A stretch of DNA of 64,000 nucleotides from VAZQ01 sp963739385 (GTDB lineage: Bacteria > Pseudomonadota > Alphaproteobacteria > Rhizobiales > Xanthobacteraceae): contig CAVUAI010000029.1 in the NCBI GenBank assembly GCA_963739385.1, forward strand, positions 43,170-107,169, written 5' to 3'. A program made the position numbers and the translations under genes. Position 1 is the first letter of the stretch, and each line of letters opens with the position of its first letter. Positions 1 through 8,070 of this stretch are shown one piece after another. The notes under the pieces were generated by a model that ran no database searches, was not told the origin of the DNA, and was given only the letters and a program-made list of their open reading frames with translations.

Positions 1-167
1 GAAGGAGGGGGAGGGGGAGGGGGAGGAGGAGCGGCCGCCGCCGGGGGCGCTGAAGGCGGCGGAGGCGGCGGCGGATTGGCCTGTGCCGCCAACGGTCCGC
101 TTGCCAGCCCGACAAGCAGGGCCGCGAGAGCGATGGTCCCCATCACGGCACGCATCGAAGTCTCCAT
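1..167 (-). CDS. Proline-rich secreted protein, N-terminal part only
   Basis: The reading frame starts at the ATG at 167 and runs off the left edge of the window. The first 30 residues form a typical signal peptide: METSMRAV followed by a hydrophobic stretch rich in Ala/Leu/Gly and a probable cleavage site near LAAQA. After it the chain is almost pure proline and alanine, encoded by GGAGGG-type repeats at 1-60. A second in-frame ATG at 155 is also a possible start. Function is unknown because only about 55 codons are visible. Pro-rich segments like this often span the periplasm or cell wall, but that is an inference. Confidence 0.55.
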   Translation of the reverse strand, partial: METSMRAVMGTIALAALLVGLASGPLAAQANPPPPPPPSAPPAAAAPPPPPPPPP

Positions 168-329
168 GGATATGTCGAGGTCAACCGCGCTTAGCTCGCT
201 GCCCACGCGCGGATACACTGGCTTTGCGGCAAAACCGCAACCGAATCGCCACTTTGATCGGCGACAGTATGATTGCGGCTTGGCTAATAGAAGGTTTGCA
301 TGCGTGACGCCAATTTGGCGCTGGAACCT

Positions 330-1169
330 TCAGATACCGATCCGTTCCGGCCCCGATGGGTCGCCCCAGGCAACGAAAGCCGAAACCCGGAAATTCCGCG
401 ACGGCCGCCCATAGCCCAGAGGTCCTCCGTCGGGCGCGAGAACCGTTCCCCCCGCTGCGGCCAGCACGGCGTGGCCTGCGGCCACGTCCCACTCGCATGT
501 GGTCGACAGGCGGGGATAGACGTCGGCGGCGCCCTCCGCGACCTGACAGAATTTGACCGCCGATCCGCAGGCGAGCCGGTCGGCGATCGGAAGCCTGGCG
601 AGGAAGCTTTGCGTCTCGGCGTCGAGATGGGAGCGACTCACCACCGCAACCAAGCCGGTGCGTGGCGGCTGCCGAGTCCTGATGGCAACGCGCTCTCGCG
701 CGGCGTTTGCCGGCGCGCCAGGGGAGAGCCGCAGCCGTTCAGCCCCGAGACCGGCAACGCCGCGCCATAGAATGCCTTGCGCCGGCGCCGCGACGATCCC
801 CAGACGCGGGCGACCGCCGGTGACGATCGCAACATTGACGGTGAATTCGTCGCGCCCGGCGAGGAGCTCGCGGGTCCCATCCAGCGGATCGACCAGAACG
901 AAGCTGTCCGCAATGTCTTCCTGCGACGTGGCGCCGGATTCCGACGCTTCCTCCGACACCACCGACACGCCCGGGAGGAGGCGAGCAAGCCCCGCGAGGA
1001 TCACGGCCTCGGCCGCATGGTCCGCCGCAGTGACCGGGGAAAGATCCGCCTTGGTCCGCGCCTCCAGCGAGCCCGCGCGTGCAGCGAGGATCGCGGCGCC
1101 AGCAGCGGAGACGAGGGTTGTAAGCTCGTCGAGTAGCTGGGGGTCGGGCGCGGTGATGTCCGTTGTCAG
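330..1169 (-). CDS. cysQ: 3'(2'),5'-bisphosphate nucleotidase CysQ
   Basis: Inositol-monophosphatase-family phosphatase that removes the 3'-phosphate from PAP/PAPS, a by-product of sulfate assimilation. The metal-binding core VDPLDGTRE is clear, with the upstream acidic SEEAS segment and a C-terminal CEWDVAAGHA motif, both typical of CysQ. The coding frame clearly continues upstream of the first GTG (1004): the region translating as LLDELTTLVSAAGAAIL is the normal N-terminal helix of the family. No ATG, GTG or TTG occurs in frame between 1226 (stop) and 1004. The best start is the CTG at 1169, preceded by AGAAGGA at a 9-base spacing, giving 279 aa, the usual family length. The function call is strong; the start codon is an inference. 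Confidence 0.85.
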   Translation of the reverse strand: MTTDITAPDPQLLDELTTLVSAAGAAILAARAGSLEARTKADLSPVTAADHAAEAVILAGLARLLPGVSVVSEEASESGATSQEDIADSFVLVDPLDGTRELLAGRDEFTVNVAIVTGGRPRLGIVAAPAQGILWRGVAGLGAERLRLSPGAPANAARERVAIRTRQPPRTGLVAVVSRSHLDAETQSFLARLPIADRLACGSAVKFCQVAEGAADVYPRLSTTCEWDVAAGHAVLAAAGGTVLAPDGGPLGYGRPSRNFRVSAFVAWGDPSGPERIGI

Positions 1170-1435
1170 CGTGCGTGTTCCTTCTGGTCTTGGCGTAGCG
1201 AGCGGGGCTGGGTCAGGCGCCGGATTTCAAGCTTCGCGGTCGGGGGTTGGCTGTTCAGTCTTGGCCGTCCCAGCCCTTTCAAGTCCCGGCCAGCTCAGGT
1301 CCTGGCCTGGCCAGTTCAACTCTTGGCAGGTCGAGCGGCTGCGGTGTATCACACCCGCCCAGCGACGCCATGGTCTGAGTCGCGCTCCAGCACGCATGTT
1401 CCGCTTGACCGAGGTCGATCACCGGAGATGTCCAC

Positions 1436-2077
1436 ATGTCCGCCGCCGTTTCCCTTGATGCGCTCGATCTCGCTGCTCTCCTGTGTTCCCGCGTCTGCCA
1501 CGACCTGATCAGCCCGACCGGCGCCATCGTCAACGGGCTCGAAGTGCTGGAGGAAAAGGACAGCGACGAGGAAACCAAGACCTTCGCGCTCGACCTCATC
1601 AAGCGAAGTGCGAGGACGGCCTCGGCGCGCTTGCAGTTCTGCCGGCTGGCTTTTGGCTCGGCCGGCTCGGCGGGGGCCCAGATCGATCTCGGCAACGCCC
1701 AAGCGATGGCGCGCGCCTTCATCGAGGATGACAAGACCAGGCTCGGCTGGAACCTGCCGCATGCGTTGTTGCCGAAAAACCGCGTCAAGTTGCTGCTCAA
1801 CATGCTGATCATCGCGGGACAGACGATCCCGCGCGGCGGCACGCTCACGGTCGATCCGGTCGGGGACGGGGAGAGCATGGGCTTCCGCATCGTCGCAACC
1901 GGTCCCAACGCGCGCATCCCGCACGCCGTCCCCACCCTGCTCGAGGGCGCGTCCGAGAACGGCTCCGTCGATGCGCACGCGATCCAGCCGTTCTATGCCG
2001 GCCTCCTCGCGCGCGCCTGCGGTCTCAAGGTCAGCCTGAAGCCCGAAGGCGACGCTATCGTCGTTGCAACCGGCTGA
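1436..2077 (+). CDS. chpT: Histidine phosphotransferase ChpT
   Basis: A dimeric HPt protein that passes phosphate from the CckA hybrid kinase to CtrA (and CpdR) in the alphaproteobacterial cell-cycle relay. The phospho-acceptor motif VCHDLISPTGAI places the histidine at residue 22. The C-terminal part resembles a degenerate histidine-kinase ATPase fold, as in known ChpT. Length 213 aa is normal. The ATG at 1436 has CGGAGA just upstream. It lies 3.5 kb from ctrA, its downstream target, but is not in the same operon. It converges on the hydrolase gene at 2098 with a gap of only 20 bases. Confidence 0.9.
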   Translation: MSAAVSLDALDLAALLCSRVCHDLISPTGAIVNGLEVLEEKDSDEETKTFALDLIKRSARTASARLQFCRLAFGSAGSAGAQIDLGNAQAMARAFIEDDKTRLGWNLPHALLPKNRVKLLLNMLIIAGQTIPRGGTLTVDPVGDGESMGFRIVATGPNARIPHAVPTLLEGASENGSVDAHAIQPFYAGLLARACGLKVSLKPEGDAIVVATG

Positions 2078-2097
2078 CGAGCCGTGCAGGACCTGTC

Positions 2098-3264
2098 CTA
2101 CGCCTTGACAAGCTTGTCCTCGAACCAGCTCCACATGGTCGCGCAGCCGAGCGTCAGGTAATCGCGCTGACAGTGCTGCGCGCCGCCCTCGTCGGCCGTG
2201 AAGACGCGCAACGTCTTGTCTTGTGAGCCACACGCATCGTAGAGCGCCTGGGCATCCTTGAGCGGGATCTGCTCGTCGTCGGCGCCGTGCACCACCAGGA
2301 ACGGGCAACGCATCTTCTGCACGACGCCGTCGAGCTTGAACGGCTCGAGCCGCTTCAATGCATCCTCGAGCGTGTCGGCGCCCAGAATCCACATGATGTG
2401 ATGTCCGGGCACCGAGAGCGAGGCCTTGAATTGCGCGTCGATGCGTCGTTTCCACACCGCGTGGTAGTCCCAGATGGCGCCCCAGGCGATGCAGGCGGCG
2501 AAGCGCCGCTCAAGCGCCGCGCAGCGCGGCGCGTAGTAGCCGCCGAGGCTGATCGCGACGACGCCGATCTTCTTCGGATCGACGTCGGGCCGCCGCTCCA
2601 GGAAATCGATACAGGCGCTGCCGGCCTTCTCGTAATCGTGGCGCAGGACCAGCCCGCGGAAGCGGATAGCTTCGCCCGTGCCCGGTCCATCCATGACCAG
2701 CACGGAGATGCCGCGTCTGATCAGGTCGGGCACGCCGGCGACGTATTGGATTTCCTTGGTGACGTCGAGCCCGTCGAAGAAAACGACGCACGGCGTGCGC
2801 GTGGATTTCGCATTCTGGGCGTGGACGAAATATCCCGGCAGGTGTTTTCCCTCGAACGGCACCTCGACAATCTCGATCTTGACGTCGGTGAGGCCGGCGA
2901 ACTGGTGGAAGCAATCCACCGCGGTGCGATAGGCATGGAGCGCCTTCTCGTCCTTCGGCGTCCGGAACCGCTCGCCCATCTGGTAGTAGTGGCAAGCGCG
3001 CAGATAAAATGCCGCGGCCGAGACCGGATGTCCCGATGCGCGGAAGCGCTCGCCATGGCCGCGCACCTCGTCGGCGACCCGGACGCACGCATCGAACCAG
3101 GCCTCGTCATCTTCCGCGCCCTTGCCCGCGAGCAGGCGCCCGATCTTGTGTAACTCGCTGATGTCGGCGCCGCCATAGCTGCCGCGGCCGAGCATGTTCA
3201 CAAAGGCCGCCGACCACCTGTAATTGCCGGGAAAGTACATGAAATATTTCGGCGTGTCGGACAT
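2098..3264 (-). CDS. Alpha/beta hydrolase, FrsA / DHPON-hydrolase-like
   Basis: A 388-aa alpha/beta hydrolase with a long N-terminal helical cap region (residues 1-150) followed by the hydrolase core. The core shows VFFDGLDVTKE (oxyanion region), the nucleophile elbow VVAISLGGYYAP, the acid loop VVHGADDEQIP and a final EGGAQHCQ histidine. This architecture matches the family containing 2,6-dihydroxypseudooxynicotine hydrolase and FrsA/DUF1100 esterases, which act on C-C or ester bonds of small carbonyl compounds. The substrate cannot be assigned. The start ATG at 3264 is preceded by GGGAGGAGC. It stands alone on its strand, divergent from nothing close. Confidence 0.75.
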   Translation of the reverse strand: MSDTPKYFMYFPGNYRWSAAFVNMLGRGSYGGADISELHKIGRLLAGKGAEDDEAWFDACVRVADEVRGHGERFRASGHPVSAAAFYLRACHYYQMGERFRTPKDEKALHAYRTAVDCFHQFAGLTDVKIEIVEVPFEGKHLPGYFVHAQNAKSTRTPCVVFFDGLDVTKEIQYVAGVPDLIRRGISVLVMDGPGTGEAIRFRGLVLRHDYEKAGSACIDFLERRPDVDPKKIGVVAISLGGYYAPRCAALERRFAACIAWGAIWDYHAVWKRRIDAQFKASLSVPGHHIMWILGADTLEDALKRLEPFKLDGVVQKMRCPFLVVHGADDEQIPLKDAQALYDACGSQDKTLRVFTADEGGAQHCQRDYLTLGCATMWSWFEDKLVKA

Positions 3265-3361
3265 CGGCGCTCCTCCCTTTGCTGTTCATGCCCCGCGCGA
3301 GCGGCGGAACTCGTTTGGCCCGCGCGCGCCGGTCCCGTCCCCGCGCGTGGGCTGCCCCGCA

Positions 3362-4195
3362 TCAATCCCATGCCGGCGCGCGGCCGGAGGGATTCGCGAT
3401 CCTTCCATTGGGTCGTCTGAGCGCGGCGATCCGCTGCATCTCGTCCGCGCTCAGCGCAAAGTCGAACACGTTCAGGTTCTCGGCCATGCGCTTAGCATTG
3501 GAGGATCGTGGGATCGGAATGATGTTGCCCTGTTGAATGAGCCAACGTAAGGCAATTTGCGCGAGCGGCCGGCCGTTGCGGGCGGCAATGTCGGCAAGCA
3601 CTGGATCCTGCAGCAGACGTCCCCGGCCGAGCGGGCAATAGGCGGTGAAAACTAGGCCGCGCCGGCGGCACGCCTCGAGCAGCTTGGTCTGGTCGAGATG
3701 GGCGTGATACTCGGCTTGCAACGTCACCAGCGGCTCCGGACAGAGCGTGATCGCCTGGTCGAGCAGGGCGATGTTGAAATTGGCGACCCCGATATGCCGC
3801 GCAAGGCCTTGCCGCTTCGCCTTGGCAAGCGCGGCTATCGGCTGCTCGAGCGGAATCTCCGGATTCGGCCAGTGCACGAGCAGGAGATCGACGAAATCGA
3901 CGCCCAGATTCGTCAGGCTTTCCTCGACCGAGCGGGCGAAATCATCGGCGCGGAGATATTCATGCGATACCTTGGTGGTCAGAAAAATCTCGTCACGTCG
4001 GACTCGGGATGCGCGAATGCCTTCGCCGACGCCGCGCTCGGTCCCGTATTTCCATGCCGTATCGATGTGGCGGTAGCCGAGCTTGAGCGCGGTTGCGACC
4101 GCCTCGACGCAATCGCCCAGGGCGGATGTGCCGAATCCGATGGCGGGCATCTCGGCGCCGTGCGCGGCCAATTTGGGAACGGAGGGAGAAGCCAT
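3362..4195 (-). CDS. Aldo/keto reductase (DkgB-like)
   Basis: NADPH-dependent carbonyl reductase with a single (beta/alpha)8 barrel, 277 aa. The full catalytic tetrad is present: Asp45 and Tyr50 in HIDTAWKYG, Lys75 in TTKVS and His108 in LLVHWP. The cofactor-binding segment IPIPRSSNAKR near residue 230 is typical of the family. It resembles the 2,5-diketo-gluconate reductase / methylglyoxal reductase branch. The real substrate is not evident. It is followed by the homocysteine methyltransferase family gene on the same strand, but the gap of about 170 bases does not argue for a tight operon. Confidence 0.85.
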   Translation of the reverse strand: MASPSVPKLAAHGAEMPAIGFGTSALGDCVEAVATALKLGYRHIDTAWKYGTERGVGEGIRASRVRRDEIFLTTKVSHEYLRADDFARSVEESLTNLGVDFVDLLLVHWPNPEIPLEQPIAALAKAKRQGLARHIGVANFNIALLDQAITLCPEPLVTLQAEYHAHLDQTKLLEACRRRGLVFTAYCPLGRGRLLQDPVLADIAARNGRPLAQIALRWLIQQGNIIPIPRSSNAKRMAENLNVFDFALSADEMQRIAALRRPNGRIANPSGRAPAWD

Positions 4196-4365
4196 CGGTG
4201 CGGGCTGCGGGGGAGGATCGAGCCCCGCACTTTACGACCCGCGTGCAGACGGTCAATCGCTGTTCACGGCCGACGCTGGACGAAATTGCAGATACGGGCG
4301 CGGAGCTCGCAGGCGGCCGGATTGTGCGTTCGTAACGGAGATCGCCGCCTGTTGCGGATGTGGGC

Positions 4366-5328
4366 TCACCCGCCGGCTTGCATGCCGGCCCCAATCGAGC
4401 GGCACGCGAGACAGATCTGCTCGATGTGACGATGATCGGTCCCGCAGCAGCCGCCGAGCACGTTGATGTGACCGAATCTGCGTCGCAATTGCCGATATTC
4501 GCGGCCGAGCTCGACGGGGTCGCCGGCGTCCAGGTCCGTCGCCTGGTCGAGTTCGGCATGGCTGCGCTTTGATGCATTGGCGCGAATGCCGCGCACGCGC
4601 CGCATCCAATCTTGCTCTGTCAACGCGGCGCTGAAATGCGTGGGATGCGCGCAATTGATCATGTAATAGGCCGGCGCGCCGTTGGTGGCGCCATCGACCT
4701 CCGTGATCGCATCCTGCAAGCTCTGCCCGGTCGGCAGGCGCCCGTCTGTCTCCAGCGTGAACGAGATTGCGACCGGCATGGCTGCGGCCATGGCCGCCCG
4801 CGTGATGCCGATGGCTTCGTTCGCATTGGTCATGGTGATTGCCGTCACCATGTCCGCTTCGGTGTCGCGAAAGATGTCGATCTGGCCGGCGTGATAGGCC
4901 GCGGCTTCCGCCACGCTCATCACCCGTCCGGGATCGTAGCCGTCGCCTCGCGGTCCTACGCACCCGCTGATGACCATCGGCGCCGTGCCCTCGTGCGCGT
5001 TGCGCAATTCGGCCATGAGGTCGATAGATCTGCGATTAACGTCGGCGAGCTCGGCCGCCGAGTATCCGAGCTTCTGCGCCCAGTCTGCGCTGGCACGCCA
5101 GGTCGGGCTTTCAAAAATGAAGCCCAGGTCATGTGCCGCCGCGATGGTAAGATAGCGCCGGTAATAGTCGCGCAGCGCATTGCGCCCTCGCTCGCTCTGC
5201 ATGAGATCGAAGGCCGCGAAGTACGGCAGCTCGTGGCCCTCGAGAAAGATGAGTGTGGTCTCGAGCCCGCCGTCGGTAAGAAACAGGTCGTTGGAAAGTT
5301 GCGGGAGGTCGGTGCGATGCGCGGCCAT
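4366..5328 (-). CDS. Homocysteine S-methyltransferase family protein
   Basis: A 320-aa barrel enzyme of the zinc-dependent methyl transfer family (MmuM / betaine-homocysteine methyltransferase type). It starts with the hallmark LTDGGLETTL and carries zinc ligands in NCAHP (near residue 222) and the double-cysteine GGCCGTDHRHI near the C-terminus. The chosen ATG (5328) has GAGGA seven bases upstream; an in-frame ATG at 5370 lacks such a site. Members transfer a methyl group from S-methylmethionine or betaine to homocysteine, but many alphaproteobacterial homologues are unassigned, so the donor is unknown. The gene sits beside the ctrA terminator. Confidence 0.85.
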   Translation of the reverse strand: MAAHRTDLPQLSNDLFLTDGGLETTLIFLEGHELPYFAAFDLMQSERGRNALRDYYRRYLTIAAAHDLGFIFESPTWRASADWAQKLGYSAAELADVNRRSIDLMAELRNAHEGTAPMVISGCVGPRGDGYDPGRVMSVAEAAAYHAGQIDIFRDTEADMVTAITMTNANEAIGITRAAMAAAMPVAISFTLETDGRLPTGQSLQDAITEVDGATNGAPAYYMINCAHPTHFSAALTEQDWMRRVRGIRANASKRSHAELDQATDLDAGDPVELGREYRQLRRRFGHINVLGGCCGTDHRHIEQICLACRSIGAGMQAGG

Positions 5329-5477
5329 GTCGCGATCCTCGGCTCGTCGGTGGCGCGGCACCGTATCCAAGGTGCCTGCTGGCGCAACGCGACAGATGGT
5401 CCGAAGCGCTGGTGGGCATGCGCACTGAATAGCCGCAAGCTATCGACGGCATTTCGAGTTCGGCTCCGGATCAAATG

Positions 5478-5503
5478 AAAACCCCGCCGTGCGGCGGGGT
5501 TTT
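5478..5503 (-). terminator. Rho-independent terminator after ctrA
   Basis: A perfect 11-bp stem (AAAACCCCGCC / GGCGGGGTTTT) closes a 4-base GTGC loop. Read on the - strand it ends in TTTT and lies 50 bases past the ctrA stop codon. The U-tract on both sides means it could also stop transcription from the left. Confidence 0.9.
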
Positions 5504-5553
5504 GGAATTTGTCCGAGGGCGGAAGGGCAAGAGTTGTTCGACTCCGGAATTCG

Positions 5554-6255
5554 TCACGCGGGGATTCTGGCCTCGTCCTCCGACGGCTCGCGCAGCACGT
5601 AGCCGCGGCCCCATACCGTCTCGATATAGTTCTTTCCGTTCGATGCGTTGGCGAGCTTCTTGCGTAGCTTGCAGATGAAGACGTCGATGATCTTGAGCTC
5701 CGGTTCGTCCATGCCGCCGTAGAGATGATTGAGAAACATTTCCTTGGTGAGGGTGGTGCCCTTGCGCAGGCTCAGGAGCTCCAGCATCTGGTACTCCTTG
5801 CCGGTGAGATGCACGCGCGCGCCGTTCACTTCCACTGTCTTGGTGTCGAGATTGACCACCAGGTCGCCAGTCTGAATCACCGACTGGGCGTGCCCCTTGG
5901 AGCGGCGCACGATCGCATGGATGCGCGCGACCAGCTCGTCCTTGTGGAACGGCTTGGTCATATAGTCGTCGGCGCCGAAGCCGAGGCCCCTGACCTTGTC
6001 CTCGATGCCGGCAAGGCCGGTCAGGATCAGGATAGGGGTCTTCACCTTGGAAACGCGCAGCGACCGCAGCACCTCGAAACCGGACATGTCCGGCAGGTTC
6101 AGGTCGAGCAGGATGATGTCGTAGTCGTATAGCTTGCCGAGATCGACCCCCTCCTCGCCGAGATCGGTGGTGTAGACGTTAAAACTCTCGGACTTCAGCA
6201 TCAGCTCAATCGACTGAGCGGTGGCGCTGTCGTCCTCAATCAGCAATACGCGCAT
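5554..6255 (-). CDS. ctrA: Cell-cycle response regulator CtrA
   Basis: OmpR-family master regulator of the alphaproteobacterial cell cycle, motility and polarity; it is phosphorylated through CckA-ChpT. The receiver domain (1-120) has the acidic pocket EDD at 7-9, phospho-acceptor Asp51 in LLDLNLPDMSG and Lys in MTKPF. The winged-helix domain contains the well-conserved LTGKEYQMLELLSLRKGTTLTKEMF and a C-terminal ETVWGRGYVL. Length 233 aa is almost the same as Caulobacter CtrA. Start ATG at 6255 has AAGGGG upstream. The C-terminus lacks the Ala-Ala degradation tag of Caulobacter and ends RIPA. A long upstream region (see 6256-6929) probably holds its promoters. Confidence 0.97.
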   Translation of the reverse strand: MRVLLIEDDSATAQSIELMLKSESFNVYTTDLGEEGVDLGKLYDYDIILLDLNLPDMSGFEVLRSLRVSKVKTPILILTGLAGIEDKVRGLGFGADDYMTKPFHKDELVARIHAIVRRSKGHAQSVIQTGDLVVNLDTKTVEVNGARVHLTGKEYQMLELLSLRKGTTLTKEMFLNHLYGGMDEPELKIIDVFICKLRKKLANASNGKNYIETVWGRGYVLREPSEDEARIPA

Positions 6256-6929
6256 GCCAGTCCCCTTCCTCGCCGCTTCGGGCTCAGGTTGGCACGCCGC
6301 AGCGGCGGCCCTCGACAACGCTGTGGGACAAACCGGGTCGAAACTCTAACGTCGAAACGCTAACGACGCCTGGTTGACAAACCTGCTTCGAGCCTGCGCG
6401 CCCCTTGTGGGGAAATCCGGGCGAATCGCCCTAAGATATTGCACAGGAGCGGTTTTCTTTCCAAGCGGCATCTCGCTTTCGACTTCAAGTGTCGGCCGTA
6501 ATCAATCAGAAGAGTCTGCCCCCGCGTCCCAGCCGGGCAACGGCCCCCTGACGTCCCGCAACGGTGACCTAATCATTAACGACGCGGGTAAACACGAAGT
6601 TAAGAACCGGCACGGCGTTGCAACGTCCGAGCGCTGGCGCCGGCCGAACCGGCTGGGTGGACGGCGTGGTCGCGGGGGCGGCAGTCGATGTGCTTGCTTC
6701 GGCCGCTCCGGCCGCGCCGCGGTCCGCCCGGTAAGAAAGCAGCAACCAGTCTTGCGCAATCTTGGGCAAGGATATCAACGCTTTGAGCGAATCTGGGGCG
6801 ACCTGGAAACCGAACGCTAAGATTGTCCCGCCACACTGAACGGAGCTTGGGCCATTCCGCCCAAGGGGGCGTCCGCGTCTTGCTGCGGCGTGCCGCCGCG
6901 ATGCCGGGCTTCGGGGGAGCACGAGTTCG
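6256..6929. promoter_or_regulatory. ctrA / fliJ intergenic region
   Basis: These 674 bases between the divergent ctrA and fliJ genes hold no supportable gene. They contain a 14-bp tandem repeat (6337-6364), three GANTC sites of the CcrM methylation type (GAATC 6423, GAGTC 6512, GAATC 6789), and AT-rich TTAA words near 6576 and 6600 that recall CtrA half-sites but lack the exact TTAA-N7-TTAA spacing. In related genomes the fliI gene commonly lies here; no FliI coding sequence is visible. Regulation of ctrA by methylation and autoregulation is known in Caulobacter; its use here is inferred. Confidence 0.45.
6337..6364. repeat. 14-bp tandem repeat upstream of ctrA
   Basis: Two head-to-tail copies: GTCGAAACTCTAAC (6337-6350) and GTCGAAACGCTAAC (6351-6364), with one mismatch. 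They lie 82 bases upstream of the ctrA start. The spacing of 14 bp puts the copies on different faces of the helix, unlike the 11-bp step of a classical CtrA box. Confidence 0.7.
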
Positions 6930-7313
6930 ATGAAGTCACGCGAGACACTCATTCGCCTGAAGAGGTTTCAGGTCGACGAGCGGCGCCGTCGGGTCGCTCA
7001 GATCGAGGCCATGATTGCCGAGTTCGAACGCATCAGCGGCGATCTCGACCGCGACATCAAGATCGAGCAGGACCGCACGGGCATTCACGATCCAGGTCAC
7101 TTCGCCTATCCGACCTATGCCAAGGCGGCGATGCAGCGGCGCGAGAACCTCAAGCGATCGGTCGACGATCTGAGAGCGCAGCTCGACGACGCCAAGGCGA
7201 CGCTGGGAGAGGCGTTCGAGGAGATGAAGAAAGTGGAACTGCTCGGGGAGCGCGACCAGATCCGGGAGCGGGGAGAGGAGGACGCCCAGTCCCAACTCGC
7301 GCGGCCGGCCTGA
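6930..7313 (+). CDS. fliJ: Flagellar export chaperone FliJ-like protein
   Basis: A 127-aa almost entirely helical, highly charged protein that begins MKSRETLIRLKRFQVDERRRR and continues as a long coiled coil, as in FliJ of Bradyrhizobium relatives. FliJ is the stalk-like coiled-coil of the flagellar type III export ATPase FliI. The usual neighbour fliI is not present upstream, and no other flagellar gene is in the window. The gene may be a retained orphan, or may have another role. A GGGGGAG sequence precedes the ATG at 6930 at a long spacing. Confidence 0.75.
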   Translation: MKSRETLIRLKRFQVDERRRRVAQIEAMIAEFERISGDLDRDIKIEQDRTGIHDPGHFAYPTYAKAAMQRRENLKRSVDDLRAQLDDAKATLGEAFEEMKKVELLGERDQIRERGEEDAQSQLARPA

Positions 7314-7533
7314 TCGCGGCCGACGTCAGCCGAGGCGGTCGGTTCCACGCAACCACGCGCCCGCCCCTGATTGCTGGCTTGACGCGTCTCCGGTGTCGGG
7401 GTCAGCTTCAATCGTCGGGAACAGCAGCACAAATCGGCCTTCGCAGTTTGCGCCCGCTTGACTGCGTTGCGCACCTGTTTAGGCAGTCCGTGGCTGGACT
7501 GGTAGACCCGGTAGCGGAGGACCGTATGCCGTC

Positions 7534-8070
7534 ATGTCGACGCCGGTAGAGATCACCTGGTTGCTCGCAGCCGTCGCCAAGGGCGACGCGTTGGCGTTTG
7601 AGCGTCTCTATGGGGCGACCTGCGCCAAACTTTACGGCGTGGTGCTGCGCATCTTGCGGCGCCACGACCTGGCCGCCGACGTGATGGAAGAAGCCTATCT
7701 TGAGATCTGGCGCCGCGCCCGCGAGTTCGACCCCGCCTATTCGACGCCGCTTCCATGGATGGTTGCGATTGCGCGGCGCTTGGCCATCGATCTGGCGCGG
7801 CGGTCGCCGGCGAGTGATGGGGAGCCGGAGGTCATCGACGAGAACGAAGGCCCTGCCAGCGTACCCCGGCACCAGCTGACCGACGACCTCAGGCGCCTGC
7901 TGACCTGCATCGGACGGCTCGAACCGGAACGTCAGCGCATGCTGCTGCTCGCTTACTATGGGGCCTTCAGCCGCGAGCAACTCTCGAGCAAGCTCGACAT
8001 GCCGGCCAATCTGCTCAGGTCTTCGCTGCGGCGCAGCCTCATCGAGGTCGAGCGATGTCTCAAGACATGA
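7534..8070 (+). CDS. ECF-type RNA polymerase sigma factor (SigK-like)
   Basis: A 178-aa sigma factor of the extracytoplasmic-function class. Region 2 is seen in GDALAFERLYGATCAKLYGV to WRRAREFDPAYSTPLPWM, which is the -10 recognition and core-binding part. Region 4 (RLEPERQRMLLLAYYGAFSREQLSSKLDMP) is the helix-turn-helix for the -35 element. The pattern matches the SigK/ECF19 group that is paired with RskA-type anti-sigma factors. The next gene overlaps it by 16 bases and encodes exactly such a partner, which supports a regulated pair. The signal it answers is not known. Confidence 0.88.
   Translation: MSTPVEITWLLAAVAKGDALAFERLYGATCAKLYGVVLRILRRHDLAADVMEEAYLEIWRRAREFDPAYSTPLPWMVAIARRLAIDLARRSPASDGEPEVIDENEGPASVPRHQLTDDLRRLLTCIGRLEPERQRMLLLAYYGAFSREQLSSKLDMPANLLRSSLRRSLIEVERCLKT

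Noticed and set aside
2287..3153. Long + strand frame opposite the alpha/beta hydrolase
   Set aside because: Antisense shadow of a well-supported gene; composition is Arg/His/Asp-rich as expected for a mirror frame.
6569..6952. A 127-codon - strand frame upstream of fliJ
   Set aside because: Ala/Pro/Thr-rich low-complexity translation, overlaps the fliJ start and has no ribosome site or known domain; typical of chance frames in GC-rich DNA.
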